Source: Nephrocerus scutellatus (Eukaryota > Arthropoda > Insecta > Diptera > Pipunculidae). From it: a stretch of DNA of 64,000 nt. The position numbers and the translations under genes were made by a program. Of the stretch, positions 23,275 through 36,400 are shown piece by piece. Each line of letters opens with the position of its first letter. The first letter of the stretch is position 1. The notes below the pieces were generated by a model. The model worked only from the letters and a program-made list of their open reading frames with translations, ran no database searches and was not told the origin of the DNA. Where the stretch lies: assembly GCA_947095585.1 (NCBI GenBank), contig OX352761.1, positions 92,259,833-92,323,832 of the forward strand, read 5' to 3'.

Positions 23275-23664
23275 ATTATAATTATATATATACCGATGGG
23301 TTAATCAGAAGGTCTTCTGTTCCCCAGTACAAACACAATTGCTTCGGTTAGGCGCGCCTGTTCAAATTGATACACAGTGTTTTTTTTTATAATTTTTAAA
23401 CGGTAGAAGTACAATTATCAGTATATTAGTAGCTTAATATTTTTGTGTGATCTACGTTATTTGGATGCTTTGGATGAGTTATATGTACCTTTATGGTGAA
23501 CAGTAGATATTTTATCAATTTGATATACCGCGCCCGTTTTTACTGAATGTACCGAAATATGTACTAAAATACTTTTTTTATAAATTTTCTTTGAGAATTT
23601 TTCTTCAACTGTACCGCTTTTATTATAAATATTTTCAAATAAAAATATTGTTTTGTTTTTTTAT

Positions 23665-26392
23665 TTCATTTCATTTCATTTATTTTCATCAATGGAGTTT
23701 ATACTCTGCTGATTACATAATAATATGATAAATATATACAACATACATATATAAAAATAATTAATATCATAAAAATTTTTTAATTAAGTTTTTAAATTCA
23801 TTTCTAGATAGTAGAATGCCGTCAACGTGATTGCAGATATAGTTATAAAATTTTATACATCTAGATATTGGCTCATTTTGTCCGAAGTTCGCTCTATGAA
23901 AATTATTATAAAATAAATAATTATTTCTTAGTTGTCTAGAAGGAATGTTGATCGGTAATTTAGCAAGTAGTTCAGGACAGTTAATATTATATGTCAGAAC
24001 ATCCCTTATAAAAATAATACAAGAGGATCTTCTACGTTTTTCTAATTTTTCCATATCAATAAACAAACATCGGGTGTCATAGCATGGAAAATTACAAGAC
24101 CAATTAAAATGCCTTAAAGCGTATTTAGTAAAATTCTTTTGAATTCTTTCGATCCTATTAATGTGGGTGTTATAAATTGGAAACCAAACAACACAACAAT
24201 ATTCTAGAATTGGTCTCACTAACATTAGAAATAAATATTTTAATGTGTAAGGGTCTCTAAAGTCTTTAGAATTACGTTTCAAAAATCCGTTCATTGAGTT
24301 TGCCTTCGCAACAACAAAATCTATATGCGATCCAAATGTCAATCTTTCATCAAATAAAACGCCCAAATCATTAACAATTGAAACTCTCTTAAAAATTTGA
24401 GTTTCATATGAATATTGGAATAATACTGGTGTTATACTGTGGTGAGCTGTAAAAACTTTGCATTTATTAAAGTTTAAATATAATTTATTTTGAAAACACC
24501 ATTGACTTAGCTTATTTATTTCGTTTTGAAACACAAAACAATCGCTGACTGTCTTTACTTTTTTAAATATTTTTAAATCATCTGCATATAAGAGACACTT
24601 TGCATTTTTTAAATTTTCAGTAATATCATTTACAAAAAGTAAAAATAGAATTGGACCGATATGGCTTCCTTGTGGAACTCCTGATTTTGTCAAGATGACG
24701 TTCGAGCAAGTTTCTCCAATTCGGACCATTTGTAATCTGTTTGTTAAATATGAGGACAACCATTTATGCATATTGCCATGGATACCAAGCTTATTCAACT
24801 TTTTTAAAAGTAAATTATGATCCACCCTATCAAAAGCCTTAGAAAAATCCGTGTACAGCACATCGACTTGTAAGCTGTTTTCTAATGCATTGCAACAGAA
24901 TGAAGTAAAGCATGTTAAATTTGTGACTGTAGAACGACCAGTCATAAATCCATGTTGAAATGGGGAAATAATTTCCTTTGTAACAAAATACAGTCTATTC
25001 TTAACTAGTTTTTCAAAAAGCTTTGGAATCGCTGACAATTTACGAATAGGTCTATAATTTTCAATAAGGTGTTTTCGACCGGATTTGAAAATAGGATTTA
25101 AATATGAAACTTTCCATTCATCTAGAAAGTGTCCCTTACTTAAAGATTCATTAAAAATTTTCAAAAGTGGGACTGAAATCGAATCAACACATCTCTTTAA
25201 TACTAGAGGTGGTATTGAATCGAATCCAGCAGCCTTTTTTTCATCAATGTCTAAGAGTGCTTCTATAACTTCAGCTAAAGAAAGTTTTATATTACAAAGA
25301 TCTATTATCTCGTCAGTATTATTATACTCATTCTGACAATTTGTGTTAAATGTCAAATCATAATTTTCCTGATAATACCTGGCAAAAAGATCACATATAG
25401 ATTTAATGTCGTTGGCAACTTCACCCGAGTACTCCATGCTATTAGGAAAAATTTTGCTTTTTCTTTTAGAATTTAAATAAGACCAAAAAAATTTACTGTT
25501 TGACTTAATTCTGGACTCTGCTTGCCAAATGTATTGCTTATAAAGAAATTTGTTTAAAAATTCAAATTCTTTTCTAAGTCTTTTAAAATTCTGAATATCG
25601 GCCTGACATTTAGTTAATTTAGCAACTTTTTGAGCTTTGGTCTTGATGTTTTCCAGATTTCTTAGTCTAAAATTATACCATGGCAATTTAAAATTAGATT
25701 TACTTTTTATCTTTGGAATAAATAAGGTAAATGCTTTATTTAAAACATTTGTGAAAATTTTAAACATATTTTTCAGGTCAACATTATCCATAATATAATC
25801 CCAACTAATATTAAGTAGGTAATTATTTTTATTTGAAAAGCTTGCTTTTTTGAAATCATAACGTATTCTATTGTCTTTACATTCAATGTTGCAGTAGATG
25901 TATGTATCAAATGATATTACAAGAGCTTTATGATGAATACAATTTGACAATAATGGATGAAGACATTGGTGTATATTATGTTTCAAATCATTTTGTACAA
26001 AAACTAAATCAAGAATTCTAAATAGATCATTTTTAATATTATTAATTTGATAAAAATTCATAGAATATAAATTATCTATCAAGATTGATTCATGTGATTT
26101 ACACACGTTAAATGGAATAAGTGTATCGGAATCAAGATTAGTTTGCCAATTAATATCTCCAACATTAAAATCACCAAGAACGCAGATATGTTGATTTTCC
26201 TCAGAATAAGTTGAAAGCTGTTCAATGTTTTCAACGTGTTTTTGATAAACATCAGGAGAACTTGTTGGTCGAATATAACTTAGAACAAAGTTAATTTCAT
26301 GTGTAACATTTGAACTTCGTCCCACTGTAACACCAAGCTGCTCAATTTCATCAGATGTATTAGCGAGTTGTATTTGTTTGCTAATAAGTGAT
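23665..26392 (-). mobile_element. 5'-truncated Jockey/CR1-like retrotransposon with open RT ORF (unit C)
   Basis: One reading frame is open from the 5' truncation at 26392 to the stop at 23767 (about 875 codons). It starts inside the endonuclease domain (QLANTSDEIEQLGVTVG, then CVLGDFNVGDINWQ and CIHHKALVISFD). It continues into a full reverse transcriptase: KKAAGFDSIPPLVLKRC, DVLYTDFSKAFDRVDHNLLL, GVPQGSHIGPILFLLFVND and the catalytic YADD box in KCLLYADDLKIF. The C-terminal part is Cys/Arg-rich. The - strand 3' end is a (TGAAA)n tail next to 23665. The N-terminal half of the endonuclease and any ORF1 are missing, so it cannot retrotranspose alone. No target-site duplication is found against unit A, where different sequence fills the site. 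Confidence 0.85.
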
Positions 26393-26561
26393 CAGGGTTC
26401 GGACTTGAGACTTTGAATTCTGCAGCAAATTTGAAAAAAAAGCGAAGTAAATCCAAAATTTCCGCAGTAGTTTTTTTTTCAGACAAAAACCAAATAAAAA
26501 TGTGTTTTTATTCGAAATAATATACATGTACATGATTTATTTTTCATTTTTGTAATAATAA

Positions 26562-28740
26562 TTAAACAGGAATATACTTTCCCTCTATAAATTTATGCTT
26601 TTTAATGAATTTCATTAGGTCCAATGGAGGTATAAAAATATCAGTGTTATTTTTTATTAAACATTTTGAAAACATTAAATTTTCCACCGTTTCAACCTTT
26701 AGCCTATTTCTAAATTTATTTTTTATCAAATTCATTTCAGAAAACTTTCTTTCTGCTGCGGCACTACTATGCGGCAAAACTGCTAGTGTCAGCATATACT
26801 CAGCTAAGTTTTTAAATAAAAGTTCTTCCAAACTATTAGTTTGGTCCATTACTTTGACCCAAAATTGAGAAATATTTTTTTGATCAAACTCGTTAAAATT
26901 AAAGATCATAAAAGACCTCCATTCACTATTTAAAATTTCAACATTAACTTTCTGAAAAGGAAAAGCTTCAGTCATCTCTAAAATAGAATTCATTTTGCCT
27001 TCTTGAATTTTTTTTGGACTGAGATACTGCAGTAAACGGATTTTGTGATCATTAAAAGAAAATCTCTCTTTGATTTGATTACAAAGTTCAATGTAGTATT
27101 TTAAAACATTTTGTTTAATCTCAAAAACTGTCTGCCTTGACATATTTTGTTCATGCTTTTCAAATTCTATTCCACAAAAAACCATAAAAATATTACAATG
27201 AAATTCTTGATTTGAATAGTCTACATCAGTTCTTATGAACTGTTTTTTTAAAAAATTGTTAAGCAAATTCAGAAAAAATTCCTTGATTATAGGATAAAGC
27301 AGGTGTATCATAGTTTCTTCAGATTGAAAAATTTTGTTTATATTATTTGTTATATTTAAAATATATGACAAAAAAATTATATATGCTTTGTTTGTGTCAT
27401 TTAATTCGATGTCTATATTAGCGATGTTGTATTCCTTTTTTTCCTCAAATGACAAAAGTACAAAATAATGTTGAAGGGCTATCCATTGTTCTAGAATTCT
27501 GTCAACTGCTGCTTTAACTGAAAGCCATCTAGTCGAGCATGAATTCAACATCTTATGAACATTTATATTAAAATAGTTTTAAAAATTTTTAAAATCAACT
27601 TGGCGTTTGGAACTATGGGAAAAGAAATTGAAGATCGACTTCAATAGACTTTCCGGATTCAAAGGAAGTTTTTTAGCAGCTGCTTTTGAACAAAGGTGTA
27701 GTGAATGACATGTACATCCCAAATAAAAAAGATCAGGATTCAAAGTTTTAAGCTTCTCTTTTACCCCACGCAAGTCACCTTTCATTACTGCCGCATTATC
27801 TGTTCCTAAACCAATAAGATTTATATTGGGAATTTCAAGCCTTAAAAGATGGATTTTGACGGCATCAGCGATTGAATCAGCAGTCGAGCTATCTAGCTCT
27901 ATCATTCCAAAAAATGAATCTTTTATGGTTTTATTTTGTTGGTAACGTGCAATCAAAACCAAACATTTTTTTGTACTAATGTCAGTGCTTTCGTCTAATA
28001 TGATGGAAAATGACTGATTCTTTAAAAACTTACATATTTCATTTATGCTAAAAGCCGAAATTAATCGTACCAACCCTCCAGCTTTTTTCGGACCACAACA
28101 AATTTTGTTTTCCCCCGGAGATAGGACCTTTATCAGGGTTGGTAGAGTTTCTAATACAGTGAAAGGTTGGTTATGTTGAACACAATACATAACCATTGTA
28201 ACCTCCTTTTGAAGATTTATATCTTTTGTTGCTCGATATGTCTTCTGTTTTTCTATTATACGAGGCAGAAATTTTTGATTTTTAAATTGAGTTTCCTTAA
28301 GCTTATGATAATTTGAATTTTCGTGTCTATTTAAATTTGAAATATTATTATCCAATTTTTTTTTTTGCAGAGTTTGCAAAATGCACCTAGGTTTCTGTCA
28401 TTCTTAAGCCCATGTCTTGTTGGTTTCCCATTCAACTTTGTATTTTTGAGAATACTTTGCTTTTGAATTTACGGTTTCGCATCCTGTACCATCACAATCT
28501 TTATTACGTCTAGAGATATAAAACAGATTAATATTTAAATTAGAACATTTAAATTAGATATTGAACGAATGTGTTTCTCACTTTTGTGTTTTAAACGCAT
28601 TTGCTAATGCTAACGATGACGAGTTTCCGTCCTGTTGTACACTAAATGCAGAATTTTGACTACCGTAACGAAGAAAATATATTTTAAATTAAGAAACTAA
28701 TTTCAACAAAACATTAATGAACTTACTTTTCAACCGGCAT
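26562..28740 (-). pseudogene. hAT-family transposase gene, unit C copy
   Basis: Same gene as 9086-11264: exon 1 ATG at 28740, the BED-finger region, two open blocks of 266 codons (28379-27579) and 329 codons (27551-26562). They are separated by the same UAA and nine open codons (reading NYFNINVHK) that rejoin the STRWLS block in frame. The frames on both sides are otherwise intact. Confidence 0.8.
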
Positions 28741-30414
28741 AAAATATTTTTCCATTTTTCCAATTGAATTCGAATTTTAAGTTAACAAATGTAATAAGTA
28801 GTAACCAACTAGCAAATAAAAAGAACCTCACAATGTCACAATCACAAGAAAAAAACTCAAAAATGCGAATAATGCTGCGCGTCACTAAAATTTTCCAACA
28901 AACGCAACTAATTGAACCGACGAACGGAAAAGTTTACTTACTTGGTTACTTCTCTTAAGACGCAAAAACAATAACACCATGCAATAACAAAAACGTAATG
29001 CAATAGTAATAATAACAAATTACTACTACTACTACAAAATTACATTTCGTGAAATGTGCCGTTATGTTTTCGGTTATCTTAATTTATTGTTTTGTTCAAT
29101 GAGCCTGTTCCGAACAGTTCAGAACAGAAAAATATTAGGTTTTCGTGTTCAATGAGAAAAATTTCTGTCTGTTCTAGTTTATGTTCAATGACTGTGCTCT
29201 GAACAGTTTTTCTGCACCTACTCTTCTACTGAAATATAAAAATACTAGATGCTTCATAGGGAGAATATGACAGACATTAAAATATTATTGAAAATTTTAA
29301 AAACAACTAAATTAGCCAATAAATCGAAAAAGTGCAGTAAGTTTTTAACTGAACGCAGCGAAGCAGTAGATTTCTAAATTTATAAAAAATTGCAGCAGAT
29401 TTACTGCAATTGCATTAAAGTCCGATCCCTGGAACCAGCCTGCCTAGAAAGAGCTTTCATTGCTAACTTGATTACAAGCCCCCTTAACGTTGGGGGCGAT
29501 GCGACCGGAATAAAAAATACTTTGTACAATCTAAGCTTTAAATCAATTGGTTGTTTTTTGGTTCAGTGGGTGAGCCGCCTAAAAGGCTGTTACCGAATCG
29601 CAGTCGTTTTAGCATTATACAAGTACATTTCTAAATTGACATAGAGAAAAACTGGGCCAATGGAAATTTCTTTAAAAGCATTATATGTGTACTCCCAACC
29701 AGTATAGGTGGTTTGCATTATTAATAATGTGTTTTTACTCGTCTCGCTGTAATCCCGTGTATACGACTACATGAATGGAAAATATTTCAACACTACCAAA
29801 CGTGCTCAATAAAATTAACAGCAACAAAAACAATTTTAAAATATTGCTATGGCACGGAGGCAACTTCCCAGTTTCCTACTCTACTCTTGCATAACAAAAA
29901 CCACTCGGTTAAAAATTCAAGTTTGCTCATTTGATCACACATTGTGAGATGACACGGCAGTGTGACTGTGTAGTGAACAGTGACCGTAATAGTAAAAAAA
30001 TTAAAATATGAAATATTTTATCATCCTAGTACATTTATTTAACAACTACAATATAGAAACCAAAAATGTAAATAATACACACTATATTGGGGTCGTACCG
30101 TGCCGCTATTAGCAACTACTAGTATATAAGTATGTACATGATTATAGTCACACGAGATCGATAGCATAATGGCGGGAAAAAGTCTCCCACCGGAAATGCT
30201 TGCACTTTTTACTTTGCACTTCATCGTTGCGTGTCGTCTGTAGTGTTTTTCTTTCAAAAATGATCAGGTAATGTTGGATTTTGCATTTTGCGATCGCCTC
30301 TGTGTACTTACAGCCAGGTCAAAAGCGGTGTCTGCGATGTCTACATTGCAAATGTTTCATCTTGTTGTTGATTTATTAAATGAGCTATTTAAAAATAGCA
30401 TTGGAAAAAGAACT
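28741..30414. promoter_or_regulatory. upstream region of the phospholipase A2 gene (unit C)
   Basis: The third copy of the spacer, and the only one followed by a complete gene, so it should contain the promoter and 5' untranslated region. The CAATGAG-type transposon end lies at 29090-29103. A possible short 5' UTR intron (GTAATG at 30267 to the TTACAG near 30312) is compatible with splice consensus but unproven. No core promoter element could be assigned, and the transcription start is unknown. Confidence 0.4.
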
Positions 30415-33400
30415 ATGAATTTTCTGACCGATAAACATGTTATTGTTTTTTGTTTTATATATGCTCAGTGCTACTCAGATATAAATGTAAGCCCACCACC
30501 CAGTTTTGCAGTTGTGCGTGACATTAAAAGTGCTTTCCTTGCGGTATCAAGCAATTTGCACTCTTTAAACAAACTAATACCACAAATGTTAAATTTGTCT
30601 GTTGTTAATCCAATATATGTGTTTGAAATGCCTGACGAAAATAGACTGTGGCGAATGCACAGAAGTGATTTGGTTCAGCCCACCTTTCCAAATTTGACAT
30701 CGACGCATTTTAAATTTATGAAAGATCGTGAAAATATGAATAAAATCAATAAGGACAATGAAATTAAAGTTCAAGAACGACAAAATGCTAGTGGACATTT
30801 AGTGTTGAAAAGCACAATTGAAAATGAAGCCGAAAATAAAAGTCATCCCCCACAAATTGAACAAAGCACTGATTGGGAATTGCTAGGATTGCATGGCTGG
30901 AAAGGAGAAATATCTAATCCGGTACCGAGCATAACGTTAAATCAACAGTAAGTAATGCGATGAAATGCGTTAAAGAGATGCGAGTTTAAAAAAAAACACC
31001 CATAAAAATTAAAATTGTAAATTCTTTAACCGGAATACATGTGTCTAATCTCTAACCGGAATACATGTGTCTAATCTCTAATCGGAATACATATGACACA
31101 TCTGCACATAGTTTTAATATAATCAGGTTAATTTTAAGGAAATTTTATATGGGAGCCCCTCAATCCTAGCGACCGAAAACTAACAAATTTTTATAGAAAG
31201 TGTTGTCACCAAAGATACACAGTGTTGTTATCGGAGATACATATGTATGCAAAGTTTAAATAAAATTAATCACAAGATTTGACTGCAGCCACAAAATTAC
31301 AAGTTGTTAATATATATAATTTAAAACTGTACCGTCAGCATTCCAAATATTGAAAACTTTTGAATTTTAACTTTAAATATCGCGGCTATGCTTGCGATAT
31401 ATTGATATTCATGAGACTATCAGAATGTAATAATTTTTATAAAATATGTCTAATTCTCTAGAATTAATTAAAGCAAAAGTGAGTAGTCAATGTTAGAGAT
31501 TCGAGTTCACAAAAAAAACAACTTAAAAACAAAACCAGTATTAGCCCAGTAAGGAAGGTTTAACACGTCACGTATAAAATAAGAGAACTAAAAAATGTTT
31601 GAATATGTTGGGATTTTATATATTAAACGATTTTTTTACTATAATCTTCTATAGAAAACCAATAATATTTATATTATTTAATGTAGCTCCTGAAATACTC
31701 GTATGCCACTTTCCTTGCAATTAACTCCTCAGAAATATTAGTAGTTTCGGGGACCAATTCGTCCCGTCAAACCAACCAAATTTTTACTTTAGTTGTAGCG
31801 ATTTTTCTTTTTTCTCTGCGTGTTTGGTTGGGTCATCCTTACATTTGAAATACAAAGAAAAACATGGGGTCAATATTTGGCTTTTGATTAATTGAAATGA
31901 CATGTTTTTAATCCATATATTTACCCAAAACAGGACGTTATTTTCTTAATAATTCTTATAAGCTAAAAAATATTTAACCTTTAGTTCAAGATGATCTATC
32001 AATATGTGCTGCATCCGTTCGAGCGAAATGTTCGCCTCACGAGCCATTTTTCTGCCGCTACGGCGCGGATTCCGAGCCAATTTGGCCTTCACCTTCCGAA
32101 TGATATCCGGCGATGTTGCAGTGCGTTTCGGTCCACCACATTGGCGTTTTGCAATGCTGCCAGTATCGTTATAACGATTTATAGTGCGATACACAAACAT
32201 TTTATTCACATGCAGATGTTTTAACTGGTTAACAATCTGCGGCTGTGGTTTTCCAACCAAATACAGAGCAATCACAGTATTACGCTTGAATTCCATTGCG
32301 AATAACTTTTTTCTGAATATTTCCCACTAAAATGCTAATCTACTCTTGTTAACAATGGAATGAACTGTCATTAGTGTAAATTTGAGCACTCTGTCATCAC
32401 TGGTTTGACAGTAATGACAGTCTGAAGTTGGTAACACTTCGTGTCAGTCACCCAGTAGGGTATAAATTCCTTGACTAACAACAGAATGAAATTGTACGTA
32501 TGTACATATGTGCATAAAAAATTAAATTTTCGTTTTTTGCCTAACTAATAAAGTATGCTTAACAGACAGTAAAACAAAAACATTGTTATCAACATAAACA
32601 AGTAAATGTAGAAAAACTTATTTTATTCAAACGTTGGAAAATTTATTAAAAACGACCTCTCACGCGACAAACACTTCACGCGAATTGAGTATTTGGTTGC
32701 AAACCAAATCAAAAAAAAAAACAATTTTTAAATTTTATGTGATAGATCTTTATTTCAAACGCAAATTGACTTATACTAATCACGGCTACAACACTTCTGC
32801 CGCTGTCATGTACAGGTACCTCCGTTCATCACCTCGTATTTGGACGCTTTCGCAATCAATTTATTTGCAATCCAACAATTGCAAGTTCTTATGAATTTAT
32901 GTTATTTCGTAGACATTAGGTCAGCGTTTTGTTCTACCTTGTGCAAAGTGCATCCGGTGATTTCGTTAACAAATTTGTCGATGTCGTCTTGAGGTCGATG
33001 AACAGGTGTACGAGTATATGTTCCTCGCGCGGTCGCATAAAAATGCCGTAAGAAACTGGTCTGACCACAAATTTTAGCTCTCTAGAACGTGTAAAAGTTG
33101 TTTAAAAAGTACCTCAAAGAAGTTGAAGCAAACAGGCAACTAAGGATAAGTTAAATAAAAGATTGTAAAAAAACGCAGGTAGGCTACAACTAGAGGTGAG
33201 ACGAATATATTAGTATTCGTTAAAATATAACTAATATTTGTACATATTACGTATCACTAATACGAATAACAAAGATATTATGATACGTTGATATTCACCA
33301 AACGTATTAGATTACACTATTCCAGTAAGAATCCAATCGAGAACTAATATTCATATGCATGTGTAGGTATTCAGTATGCATATGTGTGATACGAAAGCGC

Positions 33401-36400
33401 AAAGATGAAGTGATTTGGAGTGAGACAGAAAGCATCTCATGGTCTTATAGTACTATTCAGTTTCATAGCTCAAAATACGGACGGATATCGGTCATTTGAC
33501 TCGGCAATTGATGCTGATCATAAATATAATTTTTCTATGTTACATGTTCAGTCATGTATCAAACTTAAATATCCTATGGGAATCTAAAGAACTTATTCTT
33601 TTATTCTATGTGCTTCTATGTACATAATAGTATTGACAACAAAATTTAATATACATATGTAACATAAACAGATATGTATGTATTTTAAAAAAAATAGATG
33701 TCTAAATACTGTACTTTCAAATGTAATACCATAGCTTTCTTACTATGAGAGATACCAGTATTAGTGATATTTTCGTATCGGTTAAGATATTATAGATATT
33801 ATAATATTAAATAACGAATATATTCATATCAGGTGATATCTACAAATATTAGTATTAACCCATGCCTAGCTACAACCGACCATTCTGGCTTCGTGATATT
33901 TATGGCGCACATAATCGTTCATCTGAGCAAGCAAATTATGCAAGAACTCCGACAGAAGGAATGTGCGCTCTGAAAGGAATATTGCCGCTGTAAATAAAAG
34001 TGTGGTCGAAGATCCAAATTTATCGATTCGTCGTCGGTCTCGGGAGTTGGAATTCTGTCCTTCCACTACGTGGAAAATTTTCGGGCTCAAAAAAAAAAAA
34101 AAAAACATCCATTACAATATCAATTTACTGACGAAGTACCTTAGTAGCCCTAACCTTAAACGTTTAATCTTATATGGGAAATGCATTACCAGTGTGTTCT
34201 GTTGGGTCATCTTACTCGTATAAATAAATCTTGTAAGACACATTTGCTATAAATCTTCATCGTAGCTTAATGCACAGTTGTTTGAATCTAAATTTTCATA
34301 TTTTTGAAGGAGTCTGAATCTTGGTCAATAGCTTCCCATAAAATAATCACAAACGCATGTTTTACAGCATTTTTATATCGAAGCCTCCTAAAATTTTACA
34401 CGGGTGTTTGGTATCCAAAAACAACCCAGTAATATTCTGAAATGCTAGTGAGATGCTGCTTTCAAATCAACAGCTGTATGCTGCAAAATAGTTAAAAATG
34501 AATAATATTGAAATTTTAAACGCGTAAATCTTCATCATCATTACTTGTTTATCTTCTTTTACTGAATTTAAAATTAGTTAAATAAATCTGTATAATACTG
34601 CATACAATTATATAAAAACAAGCAATAAAGTCGATTTTGATCGCAAAATGAGGCATGAGGCAAAAAAAGCATAGCGTAGCTGAGTTCTTAGAACCCACAA
34701 AGTTATACTTAATACTGGAAAATAAGCCTAACTGTTTTGACTAGAACAAATTAATTTTAATTAAAATATAAAAGCCGATTCTTAGTACAAAATTAATCAA
34801 GCCAGCAATAAAAAATTAATTAACTTTTTTTATTTAAATCTAAAACAACAAGACATTTATAAATTTACTAAATATTGGTAAAGAGGTGAAGACACTGGTG
34901 CTTGGATGCGGATTTGGATTTAATCACGGCCTTTAGGGCCATATTTATTGTCGAGGATACATTTAAATCGGCGGATTTATCCCCATTTTTGTATTTATAA
35001 ACATAGATTATAAAATGTATCCTTGGATTTATTCCTCGATATCGATGGATAAAATAGTGGCAGTGGTTATTTCCGGATACAGTGGATTAATCCATGGCTA
35101 TATCCACGACTATAAATATGGCTTCCGATAATTCTAGTGATTGTTCCTGTAGGAATTACAGACCTGTGACGAAAACGGCGAGACACATTTATAAACAATA
35201 TTTGAATAAAAATATGTTTTTAATAGACCTCGTTTTAAAACGAAGTAAAAAGTATAACAATTATTTAAAATTAAAAATCTGAAGCACATGTAATAGATAA
35301 TTGATGCATGAATAGTTGCACACGCCCCACGTTTTTCATTCTTAATTTTATTTTATACTTTTCACTTTATTTTAAAAACGTGGTTAATAAAAAGTTTATT
35401 CAAATAATTATTTTCTTCTTGTTAGTCTTATGTATGTGGAGCATTGAACGAACCGCAAATATTCAAAAATCATTTTCGGGTAGGGTAAGGGAAAACTCCC
35501 TGCATGACTTGCGCCACGGCAATAAGTTGAGCTAAGCCTCTTATTAAAATTAAAAAATCGAAGAAATATGATTTACAATATATAACATTCCTCACGATAC
35601 ATTGATACATTGAAAAAAGCAATACGAATTTCAAACATCGTAAGTAATCGAAGTAATGACATTATAATAATCGTGTAGTGTAGCAACACAGTTTCCTACA
35701 AATTACTGCGAACAAGTGCGAACCTGCTAAATGACGAATGATCTGCGAATTTATGGCAAAAACTGTTTTTGGTTGTGCGAAGAGAAAAAAACAGAAAAAA
35801 TCAATCACCAAACGTTACGCTTGACGCTTGATTTACATTTGTGGCGTGCGAGAAAAAATGAGCAGGACGGCTGTTTTATTACATATGATTGAGCCCATAA
35901 AAATAGTCCGGCTATATAGAACTAATTTTAACCTTTCAAGGGGGGTTGGATTGAATCCAATTTTTTATAAGATAAAAGGTATTTTTAATACCTTAATCCA
36001 CCTAACATCCATCAACCAACTTAGAAAAATGCATTTTCAAAAGGAAATCATCGATATATTACTCAATTATATAAAATACCACATGACCCAAGTACAACTT
36101 AATCGAACTTCCGTTTAAGCTGCCCCACACCCACAATAAAAAAACGGCTGTGTAGAAGTTATTTTCACCTTTCATTTGATACTAATATTTAGGCCCGCCC
36201 ACTTTTAAACATGCTCCCTGCTGAACTTTAATGAGAAAGTCATTTGGATTGAACCCAACATCAACACACACACACTCAAAACAATGTAAATAAAAAATTC
36301 TCGCTTTTTGTGTTCGATTTGCCGAGAAAAAAAAACGAAATAAAAAGACAAAGACAAAAAGACAAACAAACAATCAGTGCTGCCAATTAGAAATAATTAA

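Larger units (their letters stand above)
22135..30629 (+). repeat. tandem unit C (8.5 kb) of a head-to-tail triplication
   Basis: The last unit, continuous at its right end with the full phospholipase exon and unique sequence, so this is the copy attached to the working gene. It carries the uninterrupted non-LTR element and intact LTR. Confidence 0.9.

Noticed and set aside
5959..30629. Triplication as an assembly artefact
   Set aside because: Each unit has private insertions with clean target duplications or scattered base changes, and the junction is not a simple overlap. Still worth confirming with long reads.
35828..36118. 96-codon + strand frame in the phospholipase intron
   Set aside because: Matches repeat sequence also found at 37840-38160; no protein features.
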